NCBI RefSeq assembly: GCF_007991495.1
Contig: NZ_BJYL01000032.1
Location: 16,500-80,499 of the forward strand
Direction of reading: 5' to 3'
DNA length: 64,000 bases
Source of the DNA: Sporosarcina luteola
GTDB lineage: Bacteria > Bacillota > Bacilli > Bacillales_A > Planococcaceae
In this document: piece after piece, positions 35,201 through 43,477 of the stretch
Layout: each line of letters starts with the position of its first letter
How positions within the stretch are numbered: the first letter of the stretch is position 1
Notes under the pieces: model-generated
The model's input: only the letters and a program-made list of their open reading frames with translations
Told to the model about the DNA's origin: nothing
Database searches by the model: none
Made by a program: the position numbers and the translations under genes

Positions 35201-35605
35201 CTATTTGTTTTTCGCCTTTCGGATACCGATTACAATGAATTGGACAATCATTGAAAGTCCGAATCCGAATGTCGTAATAATGAATAATGATAAAATGCCA
35301 AGTAAATCGCCATTTCCGCTCGTATCCATCAGGAAACTTCTGAAGAACTCGGCAAACCCTAAAATCAGTGCGGCCATGAAAATCCTGAAGGCGATTTTCA
35401 AGTTGTAAAACAGTATTGAAGAAGCGAGAATTCCTACGGTTAAGCTGAATACACCAAATGCGAAATAGTTTTTAATGACCAAGTCTTGTCCTAAAACAGT
35501 TCGAATCCCTAAAATAAGAAGTACGAAGGAAGTCAAACCGGTAAAGAATCCTATTTTCCATAACTTTTTATCCAATGTCCTGCACCCGCTTTCCGTACAT
35601 ATCAT
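35201..35605 (-). CDS. Four-TM membrane protein, unrecognised
   Basis: 134 aa as read from ATG 35605; TTG 35572 (LDKKLWKIG) is an alternative and neither has a convincing RBS. Four hydrophobic segments: FTGLTSFVLLILGI, YFAFGVFSLTVGILASSILFY, IFMAALILGFAEFF and LFIITTFGFGLSMIVQFIVIGI. No family recognised. It is a separate minus-strand unit with its own terminator. Confidence 0.65.
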   Translation of the reverse strand: MICTESGCRTLDKKLWKIGFFTGLTSFVLLILGIRTVLGQDLVIKNYFAFGVFSLTVGILASSILFYNLKIAFRIFMAALILGFAEFFRSFLMDTSGNGDLLGILSLFIITTFGFGLSMIVQFIVIGIRKAKNK

Positions 35606-35639
35606 AACGGAAAAAACGTTAAAAGTGTAGGAAAATGAA

Positions 35640-35686
35640 AAAACCGTTCCACCGGAAGAAATTCCGGTGGAACAGCTTTATTCAAA
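35640..35686 (-). terminator. Terminator of the YflT-like gene
   Basis: CTGTTCCACCGGAA and TTCCGGTGGAACGG around TTTC (minus strand), then TTTTTTC. Confidence 0.85.
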
Positions 35687-35690
35687 TTAC

Positions 35691-36014
35691 TTATTGTTTT
35701 TTGGCGATGAGGACAAGTTTGCCGTGATCAAGTTCGCGTTCAGCATCTGCAGCGTCTTCAGCAGTTAGCCCTGCGGCTTCCATTTTATTGCGAAGCTCGT
35801 CTCCGCGCGAAGTGAACATGTTTTTCATGCTGTCAAGGAAGCCTTGTTCCTGTAGGCCAACCGACTCTGTATCAAGAGCGTCGGTAATATTATCGGCCCT
35901 TTTTTTATCGTGTGCAAAAATATAAATGTCATCATGTGTATATCCTTGTTTTGTCAGATCCTCGATTTCATTTTTTGCTTGCACCGCATTTTCAACAACT
36001 TTTTTCATAACCAT
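35691..36014 (-). CDS. General stress protein 17M-like (YflT domain)
   Basis: 107 aa; ATG 36014 (or 36008) follows GGGAGG. It is a small soluble protein with the YflT pattern: an N-terminal helix with QAKNEIEDLTKQGYTHDDIYIFAHDKKRADNI, a short beta motif, and a C-terminal helix pair AAGLTAEDAADAERELDHGKLVLI. In B. subtilis such proteins belong to the sigma-B regulon. A good sigma-B promoter (GTTTAA-N13-AGGTAT) lies 30 to 60 bp upstream of the start. Molecular function unknown. Confidence 0.88.
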   Translation of the reverse strand: MVMKKVVENAVQAKNEIEDLTKQGYTHDDIYIFAHDKKRADNITDALDTESVGLQEQGFLDSMKNMFTSRGDELRNKMEAAGLTAEDAADAERELDHGKLVLIAKKQ

Positions 36015-36048
36015 ATATGATTACCTCCCAAACGTATTTGTATTATAT

Positions 36049-36073
36049 ATACCTCTAAAAAGGTATTTTAAAC
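36049..36073 (-). promoter_or_regulatory. Sigma-B type promoter
   Basis: The minus strand reads GTTTAA (36073-36068), 13 bp, AGGTAT (36054-36049), against the consensus GTTTAA-N12-15-GGGTAT. It precedes the YflT-like stress gene. Confidence 0.75.
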
Positions 36074-36094
36074 AAAAGGAGGCGTTTGCTAGAT

Positions 36095-36406
36095 TCAAAA
36101 AGCGAATGGATCACCTTTGATCTGCTTGTAACATTTGATAAATTCATCAGGAGGAGTTTCCACCTCAAAAGTGAAAACACCCCTGTTTGTATGAAGGTAA
36201 AACAGACCGGTACCATTTGAAAAGGGGCGATAAGAAACATCATGCACATGGTCAATTAAAAATAGGTGATCTTTTGAAGTGATGGAATCCTCATATAAGT
36301 ACAATGTACGTGCGGTTTGCTTTTGCTTTTGCTGGAACCACTCGATGGATCGTTCGGTTGTAAAATACGTTATTGATGAAATGGATTCGTTTATATGCTC
36401 GGTCAA
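36095..36406 (-). CDS. Hypothetical protein, unrecognised
   Basis: 103 aa from TTG 36406 with AGGGGGAA 7 nt upstream. No membrane segment. The pattern of alternating strands (TLYLYEDSITSKDHLFLIDHVHDVSYRPF, GLFYLHTNRGVFTFEV) and a closing helix (PDEFIKCYKQIKG) suggests a small PH-like beta fold. It lies between the Sco1 gene and the stress gene on the same strand. Function unknown. Confidence 0.7.
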   Translation of the reverse strand: MTEHINESISSITYFTTERSIEWFQQKQKQTARTLYLYEDSITSKDHLFLIDHVHDVSYRPFSNGTGLFYLHTNRGVFTFEVETPPDEFIKCYKQIKGDPFAF

Positions 36407-36480
36407 CGAAAGTTCCCCCTGAAATACTCGTGTTGAACTTATGCTAACAGTTTTTCACTCCCGTGCCAATTATTCAACTG

Positions 36481-37056
36481 TCATTTCAGAAGATATTTCG
36501 CTTCATTCATAAGCTGTTCTGTGAACGTTTCATCTACATAATTGTATTCATTCACAATCCGACCTTTTTGATCAATCAAATAGAAGTTCGTCCCATGGAT
36601 GACCTGACTTGAATTTTTCGGCATTTGAACGATCGTCTGGAATTGTTCCAATGCCAGTTTCTCAATTGCTTCTTGCGAATATCCCGTTACTAAATGCCAG
36701 TTCGATTCATCATCCGTAAATTGTTGAACATACTCCTTCAACACTTCCGGCGAATCGGAATCCGGGTCGACAGTGAATGTGACGAATTCAACATCCAAGT
36801 TTTCCTCTTTGAATGTAGTTTGCAATTTGCTCATTTCAACGGACATCGGCTGGCAAACCGTTTTACACTGGGTGAAGACAAAATCAGCAATCCAAACTTT
36901 TCCGCTTAACTGATCCGTTCCGAATGGATTTCCGTTTTGATCGATAAATGAAAAGGAAGCGACTTGCCTGCCCGAGGGCTGCGGTGTTGCAGCACACGCG
37001 GCGAATAGAAAAGCACTTATGAAAATGACAACAAGTAATCTAATTGATTTCATCAT
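36481..37056 (-). CDS. Sco1/SenC family copper chaperone lipoprotein
   Basis: 191 aa with a lipoprotein signal (FLFAACAA, lipobox Cys near residue 21). The thioredoxin-fold SCO domain carries the copper-binding CKTVCQPM and the distal His in VIHGTNFYLI. B. subtilis Sco (YpmQ) inserts CuA into cytochrome c oxidase on the outer membrane face. The gene start overlaps the end of the histidine kinase gene by 17 bp, so it is the third gene of the operon regulator-kinase-Sco. Confidence 0.92.
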   Translation of the reverse strand: MMKSIRLLVVIFISAFLFAACAATPQPSGRQVASFSFIDQNGNPFGTDQLSGKVWIADFVFTQCKTVCQPMSVEMSKLQTTFKEENLDVEFVTFTVDPDSDSPEVLKEYVQQFTDDESNWHLVTGYSQEAIEKLALEQFQTIVQMPKNSSQVIHGTNFYLIDQKGRIVNEYNYVDETFTEQLMNEAKYLLK

Positions 37057-38452
37057 GCATCCCAGCTTTCAAGCAGATTGTCACCGTCGTTCCTGAAACT
37101 TGGTCGCTTTGAATGGAGAATGTACCTCCATGAAGCCGTACAATTTCCTTTACGATTGAAAGACCAAGACCAGTCCCGCCTGTCGTCCGATTTCTCGCCT
37201 TGTCGGTCCGAAAAAAACGTTCACCGATACGGCTAATATCCTCTTTCTGTATATGAATGCCCCTGTTAACGACTTGTAACTCGATTTCTTTACTTTGCTG
37301 TTTCAGCGTAATTTTTATGATTCCATTATCCGTCGAGTATTTGATGGCATTATCGATCACATTGTAGAACACTTGCTGAATCCTTTGTGGATCTCCTAGC
37401 ATAATAATCTCTTCGTCGATATCAATTTGAAGTTTTAGCTTTTTCTCCTCAAATCGAATCATGAACAAATCGACTGTATCGAAGATGATTTGAGCAATGA
37501 CAATCGGTTCCTCGTCAAGGATATACAAATCCTCCTGTAAATGATTCAATTCAACTAGATCATTAATTAGTTTATTCAAACGGGTTGTCTCTTTTTCAAT
37601 GGTCGTCAAATAGCCTTCCGCTTCTTCGGGGGAGGAATAGATCTTTTCCTTTAAGGCATGTGTGTATCCACCAATATAGGTGAGCGGTGTTCGAAGCTCA
37701 TGAACGATATTAGAGGTAAATTCCTTTTTTCTTTTTTCCTGCTCCTCAAGCGACAGGCTCATCGCATTAAAGGCATCCGCCAACTGACCAATTTCATCGG
37801 TTCTCCCCGTTACAATTCGATTGCTGAAGTTGCCCTTTGAGACTTCAGAAGAGAGTTTTTGCAGTTGCCGCATTGGATCGAATAACGAATTCCAGGTCCG
37901 ATTGATTACAAGGAAGAGGATGAAAAAGAAAATCGTTCCGACTACGATTAATAGCGGGATGCTTTCCCTGAAGACATCTTGTATAGCGGCTAAGGGGACA
38001 TAAATATAAATGAATCCTATCAAGCCCGTTTCCCCTTTGATCGGGAAAATCGCCCCTAGAATTTCTCGATTCAACTCTTCGACATATCCTTCTTTTAAAA
38101 CATGCGCACCTTTTTCCAACTTTTTCTGATCGGTATCATCAATAAGATTTTCGTAATTAATTTTATAAGGAAAATATGAAGACAAGTCATCCAAATGGTC
38201 GACGACAATGATCTCATACTCGGAGACAATGTTATACCATTGAATCTTTTCGATGATCTCATCACTGAGTTCCCCATAATGATAATGAGCTGCTGTACGT
38301 TTGCCTTGATAGATGATGGACTCTTCTATACTTGAAATGTAGAGCTTGGAATAAAGAAAGTGAATGAAGAAAAATGAAAAGAGAATTGTAAATGCGACGC
38401 TTGAAAGAAGAACGATGAGGATCTTTTTGCTCAACGTAAGCCTTTTCATCAT
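37040..38452 (-). CDS. Sensor histidine kinase (HAMP-HisKA-HATPase)
   Basis: 470 aa. N-terminal helix (about 8-30), an extracytoplasmic sensor of about 140 residues, second helix (about 170-190), HAMP domain, the phosphoacceptor His in IVHELRTPLTYIGG, and the ATPase motifs DNAIKYS and GGTGLGLSIVKEI. The start overlaps the response regulator stop (ATGA). Coupling with a Sco chaperone suggests a respiratory, redox or copper signal, but the sensor domain itself does not say. Confidence 0.93.
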   Translation of the reverse strand: MMKRLTLSKKILIVLLSSVAFTILFSFFFIHFLYSKLYISSIEESIIYQGKRTAAHYHYGELSDEIIEKIQWYNIVSEYEIIVVDHLDDLSSYFPYKINYENLIDDTDQKKLEKGAHVLKEGYVEELNREILGAIFPIKGETGLIGFIYIYVPLAAIQDVFRESIPLLIVVGTIFFFILFLVINRTWNSLFDPMRQLQKLSSEVSKGNFSNRIVTGRTDEIGQLADAFNAMSLSLEEQEKRKKEFTSNIVHELRTPLTYIGGYTHALKEKIYSSPEEAEGYLTTIEKETTRLNKLINDLVELNHLQEDLYILDEEPIVIAQIIFDTVDLFMIRFEEKKLKLQIDIDEEIIMLGDPQRIQQVFYNVIDNAIKYSTDNGIIKITLKQQSKEIELQVVNRGIHIQKEDISRIGERFFRTDKARNRTTGGTGLGLSIVKEIVRLHGGTFSIQSDQVSGTTVTICLKAGMHDEIN

Positions 38453-39126
38453 TTCACCACAAACTTATAGCCGAGTCCCCAAACTGTTTCGATCATAAGT
38501 CCGGCTTCACCGAGTTTTAGCCGCAATGTTTTAATATGTGTATCGATCGTCCGGTCCGTGCTTTGATGACGGTCTCCCCAGACGATACTCAAAAGCTGAT
38601 CTCTTGAATAGACACGTCCTTCGTTTCTCGCCAATGTTTCAAGTAAGCCAAACTCTTTCACTGTTAAGGAAATAGGCGAGCCGTCCAATGTTACTGTATG
38701 TGCAAGATGATCGATGGCAAAAGGGCCAACTGTGAATACACGTGACATATTGTTTTGATAAGATCTTCTCAAAACAGATTCGACCCTCGCTAGAAGCTCG
38801 CCGGGCATGAAAGGCTTCACGATATAATCATCGCCACCTAGTTTCAATCCCTCAATCTTATCCCACTCTTCTCCCTTTGCGGATAGAAAAATGAGGGGAA
38901 TGTTCGTTGTGCGTTTCAACTCCCTGGCGAATGAAAAACCATCCATATAAGGCATCATGACATCAACAATGCATAAATGTGGTTGAAGTTTATATACCTT
39001 GGATAGTGCGTCCATTCCGTCCGTAGCCTCTTCAATAGAATATCCGTCGTTTTGAAGGAATTTGCGTATTAGTTTTCTCATTTGCGGTTCATCATCTATA
39101 ATTAAAATCGTATACGGTTTCATCAT
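38449..39126 (-). CDS. OmpR/PhoB family response regulator
   Basis: 225 aa from ATG 39126 (GAGG 4 nt upstream). Receiver with the acidic pair IIDDEP, phosphoacceptor Asp in CIVDVMMPYMDG, Thr/Ser in IFLSAKGE and Lys in DYIVKPF. A C-terminal winged helix follows (LTVKEFGLLETLARNEGRVYSRDQLL, TIDTHIKTLRLKLG). It is the first gene of an operon with its kinase and a Sco chaperone, divergent from a lipoprotein gene that it may control. Confidence 0.94.
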   Translation of the reverse strand: MMKPYTILIIDDEPQMRKLIRKFLQNDGYSIEEATDGMDALSKVYKLQPHLCIVDVMMPYMDGFSFARELKRTTNIPLIFLSAKGEEWDKIEGLKLGGDDYIVKPFMPGELLARVESVLRRSYQNNMSRVFTVGPFAIDHLAHTVTLDGSPISLTVKEFGLLETLARNEGRVYSRDQLLSIVWGDRHQSTDRTIDTHIKTLRLKLGEAGLMIETVWGLGYKFVVK

Positions 39127-39278
39127 GCGACCTCGTTTCATAGAATTGTCCAATTATAGAATAGAGCATAATTGTGAATTACTTATGAAGCATTTGACTT
39201 CATAAATACTTCTTAATTCCTTGATAGTATCATACTGAACACGGTTTGATTTGTAAAAAAAAAGCGGAGGTAGACAAT

Positions 39279-40016
39279 ATGAAAAAGAGAGTTGGACTCC
39301 TGAGCCTCGTCATTGGTTTAGCAATATTGGGGGCTTGTGGAAAGTCTGGAGATACTGAAACAGTAAAAGAAGTATTGCCTTTGAATGTTGAATTGACCGT
39401 AGCAGAACAGGCAGAAGTAGGAGAAACGGTTAAAATGGAAGCTCTTGTCACGTATGGAGATGAAAATGTGGAAGATGCCGACAAAGTCGTTTATGAAGTA
39501 TGGGAGGAAGGCAAAAAAGACGATTCAGTTATGATCGATTCCGTCAATGAAAAGAATGGCCTTTATACGGCTGAGACTTCTTTCGATCACGACGGGCTTT
39601 TTCATATCCAAGTTCACGTAGATGCCAGACAGTTGCACACGATGCCGGTTAAAGAAGTGACAATTGGTGAAGGGGCAGAACATCATGATGACCATGCAGA
39701 GCATGAACATGGACGTACTGAAGGTTTCTCCCTTCATTTCATGAAGCCTGAGAATGCTGTTATAGAAGAAGAGACGGAATTAGTCTCACATGTACAAATT
39801 GATGGTCAACCACTTGAAAACGCGAATGTGCGCTATGAAGTATGGAGTGATGTTACAGGAGAAAAGCATATTTGGATCGACACCGAGGAAACTGTAGCAG
39901 GAGAATATGCAGCAGCGTATACATTCAGTGAGATCGGAACATATTCAGTGAAAATCCACGTGAAAAATGATGATGGATTACACGAGCATGAGGAATTGAC
40001 TTTCGAAGTGAAGTAA
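39279..40016 (+). CDS. Lipoprotein with two YtkA-like domains
   Basis: 245 aa from ATG 39279 with CGGAGG. The signal ends in LAILGACGKSG (lipobox Cys near residue 19). Two similar FixH/YtkA-like beta domains follow (about 30-125 and 150-245), each with YEVWxx and a G-Y-A-xx-xFx-G-xx-xIxxHV pattern. They are joined by a His-rich linker (EHHDDHAEHEHGRTEG) that could bind metal. A second histidine pair occurs near the end (GLHEHEEL). Divergence from the regulator-kinase-Sco operon suggests a role in copper or respiratory oxidase maturation; this is inference. Confidence 0.8.
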   Translation: MKKRVGLLSLVIGLAILGACGKSGDTETVKEVLPLNVELTVAEQAEVGETVKMEALVTYGDENVEDADKVVYEVWEEGKKDDSVMIDSVNEKNGLYTAETSFDHDGLFHIQVHVDARQLHTMPVKEVTIGEGAEHHDDHAEHEHGRTEGFSLHFMKPENAVIEEETELVSHVQIDGQPLENANVRYEVWSDVTGEKHIWIDTEETVAGEYAAAYTFSEIGTYSVKIHVKNDDGLHEHEELTFEVK

Positions 40017-40140
40017 ACGGAAATGTTGTGACAGGGCAGTGAAATGTCCCGATAACAAGCCACTATTTTACATTGTTAATTGGAATAAATATGTTGGAAA
40101 AGGTATGATAGAAGTAGATTTAGTAGAGGAGCGATGCAGT

Positions 40141-40473
40141 ATGAATGAATTACCGGAAAAGTCTTGTTCAATCGAACGTCTTGTGACGATACCTGAAGAT
40201 GTTGAGAAGGTATTACAAGGAAAGAAAACAGCTACAAGACGGAATGGTGTTTACGCCTATCCAGACGAGATCATGGTATTGGATGGAAAAGAATTCAAAA
40301 TTGATAAGCTCTACAAACAAACACTCGGCGAAATGACGGATGAACATGCACAGCAGGAAGGGTTTGCGAATATGGAGGACTATAAACAATCCATACTTGC
40401 CTTACACCCCAAAATGCCTTGGGTTCCTAAGATGAGCGTGTGGGTTCACGAATTCAGCCCCGTTACACAGTAA
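40141..40473 (+). CDS. ASCH-domain-like small protein
   Basis: 110 aa from ATG 40141 (GAGGAG upstream); an upstream extension to 40039 lacks an RBS. VEKVLQGKKTATRRNGVYAYPDEIMVLDGKEFKIDKL matches the start of ASCH-type domains, which are related to RNA-binding PUA folds. Function unknown; nucleoside or RNA-related roles are known for some members. The next gene starts 6 bp after the stop, so the two are probably cotranscribed. Confidence 0.65.
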   Translation: MNELPEKSCSIERLVTIPEDVEKVLQGKKTATRRNGVYAYPDEIMVLDGKEFKIDKLYKQTLGEMTDEHAQQEGFANMEDYKQSILALHPKMPWVPKMSVWVHEFSPVTQ

Positions 40474-40479
40474 GATGTT

Positions 40480-40920
40480 ATGAATTACATGTATGGGACA
40501 ATCGTATTTGTCCACGTCGTTTCTGCAGTCCTCTCCATCGGGCCATTATTCCTTTTGATGCCGACGATTAAAAGGCTGCGGAATGTCGACGTTTCAACCG
40601 AAAGTGCATATTTATCGGTCATCCATGTTATTATTAGAATCGTTATGCATTCTGGTCATATGTTAGTTATTTCTGGTGTGCTGCTAATATTGACCGGTCC
40701 ATGGCCTTGGTATGCTTCATGGGTGATTGCAACACTAGCCGTCTTGCTATTGTCAGGTGTTTTTCTTTCTACCGGCTTTACGAAAGTGCTGAGAAAATAC
40801 CATCTTCCGGAAAGTAATAAAGGAGATCTCCTAACGATTTTGAATCGGACATCTTGGATCTATATCGGATTGATGCTCATCATGCTATGGCTGATGGTTC
40901 AAAAACCGATGCTTTGGTGA
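40480..40920 (+). CDS. Four-TM membrane protein (DUF2269-like)
   Basis: 146 aa with four hydrophobic helices (TIVFVHVVSAVLSIGPLFLLM, VIIRIVMHSGHMLVISGVLLIL, WVIATLAVLLLSGVF, WIYIGLMLIMLWLMV). Conserved His in FVHVVSA and HSGH resemble DUF2269/CopD-like small integral membrane proteins that may bind haem or metal. The assignment is tentative. It follows the ASCH-like gene directly. Confidence 0.6.
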   Translation: MNYMYGTIVFVHVVSAVLSIGPLFLLMPTIKRLRNVDVSTESAYLSVIHVIIRIVMHSGHMLVISGVLLILTGPWPWYASWVIATLAVLLLSGVFLSTGFTKVLRKYHLPESNKGDLLTILNRTSWIYIGLMLIMLWLMVQKPMLW

Positions 40921-41061
40921 ATTAAATTATGAATTACATAGGAAAGGGACGTGCGGGAAGTAGATGCATGTCCTTTTTTGTTTGTGCGTTCAATTTCAAA
41001 TTTGGATGACAATTCCATTAATCAGCTGTATAATGCTGAGAAAAGAAATGGGGTTTGGGGA

Positions 41062-41910
41062 ATGGAATTTAATCAGTATGAGGATGCTAAGGAATTTGCG
41101 GAAATTGCAGAACCGATCGTGGAAAAGCAGGAAGATGTCTTCAGTCTATTTTATGGCGTCTTACAAGCGATAAAAATGGGGAAGTATGACAATCCCTTTA
41201 TGGCAGCTATCAAAGAAGGGGATGAAGTCTATGCGGTTCTACAAATGACACCACCTCATCCGATTAATTTGGTTATAGACGATGAAAGCAGGATCGATGA
41301 AGTTATTGAATTCATTACCCAGCAACTCATTGAAAAAAAGGTGCCTGTCACCTCTGTCATTAGCTTGAAGCAATGGGCTGAGCTTTTTGCCAAGAAGTGG
41401 GAAGTACGGACGGGGGAAAGGCAAAAACTCTTAATGGATCAAGGAATTTATCGTTTAGATGAGGTTGATGAAACGCTTGCAATGAGTCCAGGAAGTTGGC
41501 GCTATGCGACGACAGAAGATCATTCCTTAATTGTAAAATGGTTTTCATTGTTCGAAGAGGACACCAATTTAGAGAAGACGCCGATTGAACTCATTAAAGA
41601 GAAGGTGACGCTTTTCATCGAAGCGCAAGAGGTTTTCCTATGGGAGGCAGAAGGGAAAGTCGTTTCGATGATGAAGAAATCAAGACCGACCCAAAACAGC
41701 GTGACAGTTTCTTTAGTCTTCACGCCGAAAGAAGAACGGAAGAAAGGCTATGCGAGGACGATGGTGGCGCATGGTTCCAAAGAGCTTTTGAAGGAGTACG
41801 ATTTCTGCGTGCTCTATACGGATATGCTGAATCCGACTTCGAATAAAATCTATAAGGAAATCGGTTATAAGCATATTGCTGATTCCGTTCATATCGGCTT
41901 TACGGAATAA
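41062..41910 (+). CDS. GNAT family acetyltransferase, two-domain
   Basis: 282 aa from ATG 41062 with GGGG upstream; a longer frame from 40951 lacks an RBS. The N-terminal 130 residues are a degenerate GNAT-like lobe. The C-terminal GNAT domain has SLVFTPKEERKKGYARTMVAH (motif A, R-K-x-G-Y-A) and the ending NPTSNKIYKEIGY. Similar two-lobed proteins are common in Bacillales without an assigned substrate. It is followed by a 21-bp tandem array. Confidence 0.85.
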   Translation: MEFNQYEDAKEFAEIAEPIVEKQEDVFSLFYGVLQAIKMGKYDNPFMAAIKEGDEVYAVLQMTPPHPINLVIDDESRIDEVIEFITQQLIEKKVPVTSVISLKQWAELFAKKWEVRTGERQKLLMDQGIYRLDEVDETLAMSPGSWRYATTEDHSLIVKWFSLFEEDTNLEKTPIELIKEKVTLFIEAQEVFLWEAEGKVVSMMKKSRPTQNSVTVSLVFTPKEERKKGYARTMVAHGSKELLKEYDFCVLYTDMLNPTSNKIYKEIGYKHIADSVHIGFTE

Positions 41911-41941
41911 GAGAAGGGGAGTAGTGCTGAAAGCTGGCTTC

Positions 41942-42096
41942 GCGCTCAAGGAATCTGGCTCCGCGCTCAAGGAAAGCGTTCCCGCGCTCAAGTAAGCTGG
42001 TTCCGCGCTCAAGGAAAGCGTTCCCGCGCTCAAGGAATGCGTTTACGCGCTCAAGGAATCTAGTTCAGCGCTCAAGCAAACGGTCCCAGCACTCAA
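41942..42096. repeat. Tandem array of eight 21-bp units with core GCGCTCAAG
   Basis: GCGCTCAA starts at 41942, 41963, 41984, 42005, 42026, 42047, 42068 and (as GCACTCAA) 42089: every step is exactly 21 bp. The remaining 12 bp vary around GGAAWSYKGYTYC. It lies between the convergent acetyltransferase and aminotransferase genes and ends about 20 bp before the latter's terminator. Unrelated in core sequence to the GAGAAC and ACGGCTC arrays but with the same spacing class. Confidence 0.92.
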
Positions 42097-42116
42097 AGCA
42101 ACAACTAATCCATACT

Positions 42117-42150
42117 AAAAGGGGCCGCCTTCGGATGAGGTGGCCCCTAC
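42117..42150 (-). terminator. Terminator of the aminotransferase gene
   Basis: GGGGCCACCT/AGGCGGCCCC hairpin followed by TTTT on the minus strand. Confidence 0.85.
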
Positions 42151-42156
42151 TGAATG

Positions 42157-43332
42157 TCAAACTCCGCTGTTTGAAAAGATCCCCAATTTTTCAATTCTAC
42201 GAACAGCTTCTGCAATCCGTTCTTCACTTTCCAACAATCCAACACGCACATAGCCTTCCCCATGCTTTCCGAACCCATGTCCAGGAGCAACTACCACTCC
42301 CGCTTTTTGAAGAAGGATATCTGCAAATGCTTCACTAGAATAGCCTTCCGGAACCGGCAACCATGCGAAGAAGGAAGCTTTCGGTGCTTCAACGTCCCAG
42401 CCGATGCGCTTGGCTTCATTGATTAAAACATTTCTACGCCCCTCGTACAAAGCTGTCAAGTCACGAACGCATGCTTGATCATCACCCAATGCGGCGATAG
42501 CGGCATGTTGGATTCCAGGGAAGATGCTTATGAAAAGGTGACTTTGCAGTGTATTGATCGCTGCAATCATCTCTGCATTACCGACGGCAAACGCGACCCG
42601 CCATCCTGCCATATTATACGTTTTCGATAATGTGTACATCTCGATACCGATTTCTTTTGCTCCTGCTGCTTGAAGAAAACTGACCGGTTTTTCCCCATCA
42701 AAACCGATACCGCCATAAGCCATGTCATGTAAAATGAATAGTTCATTCTCCTTGGCGAACGAAACGGCTTCATCGAAAAACGGAATGGTTGCAACGGCAC
42801 TTGTCGGGTTGTTCGGGTAATTCAAGTACATGACTTTCGCCTTTTGTTTCACGATGTCTGGTATCGCGTCAAAATCTGGCATGTACCCATTTTCCTTTAA
42901 GAGCGGCATCGTTTCATAAGCGATATTTGCGAGACTTACTCCGGACAAATAATCGGGGTAGCCAGGGTCCGGCAATAAAAGAATGTCATCATCATTCAAC
43001 ATGGCAAGAGGAACTTCAACTAAACCAATTTTAGAACCTCCTAAAATAGCGACCTCTGTATCAGGATCCACATCTACACCATATTCCCGCTTATAATAAT
43101 CCGCAACGGCCTTCCGGAATTCCGGGATTCCGTTAAAAGGCGAATACCCATGTGTATCCGGGCGTTCCGCCGCTTGCTGCAACGCTTTGATAATGTGGTC
43201 TGGTGTCGGTTGATCGGGATTACCTCTTCCAAGATTGATAATATCCATTCCAGTTGCTTTTGTAGCTTCCACTTTTTTCACCAGTGAGGAGAAAAAGTGG
43301 GGCGGCATGTTCTTTACACGATTTGAAATCAA
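42157..43332 (-). CDS. Class I PLP-dependent aminotransferase (MtnE/YkrV-like)
   Basis: 391 aa from TTG 43332 (GAGG 9 nt upstream, giving an N-terminus ISNRVKNMPPHFFSSLV aligned with B. subtilis YkrV); ATG 43347 is an alternative. The PLP lysine lies in TLSKTYNMAGWRV, the Asp/Tyr pair in HDMAYGGIGF, and the carboxylate Arg in GEGYVRVGLL. YkrV (MtnE) transaminates ketomethylthiobutyrate in methionine salvage. Related enzymes act on other amino acids, and no S-box precedes this gene, so the substrate is open. Confidence 0.88.
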   Translation of the reverse strand: MISNRVKNMPPHFFSSLVKKVEATKATGMDIINLGRGNPDQPTPDHIIKALQQAAERPDTHGYSPFNGIPEFRKAVADYYKREYGVDVDPDTEVAILGGSKIGLVEVPLAMLNDDDILLLPDPGYPDYLSGVSLANIAYETMPLLKENGYMPDFDAIPDIVKQKAKVMYLNYPNNPTSAVATIPFFDEAVSFAKENELFILHDMAYGGIGFDGEKPVSFLQAAGAKEIGIEMYTLSKTYNMAGWRVAFAVGNAEMIAAINTLQSHLFISIFPGIQHAAIAALGDDQACVRDLTALYEGRRNVLINEAKRIGWDVEAPKASFFAWLPVPEGYSSEAFADILLQKAGVVVAPGHGFGKHGEGYVRVGLLESEERIAEAVRRIEKLGIFSNSGV

Positions 43333-43477
43333 TAGGAACGACCTCATTTTCATATATTTTAGACTCGTCAGACTATGAACTACTTTCATTCTACTATATG
43401 CGATCGATTATACTCAACATGATTTTAGGAAAATAAAAAAGCCGCCCCTGGATAGGAAGGGCAGCAATAGTAAGTGG

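Noticed and set aside
41713..42033. Minus-strand frame with LSAGTLSLSAEP repeats
   Set aside because: Translation of the 21-bp GCGCTCAAG array running into the antisense of the acetyltransferase gene.
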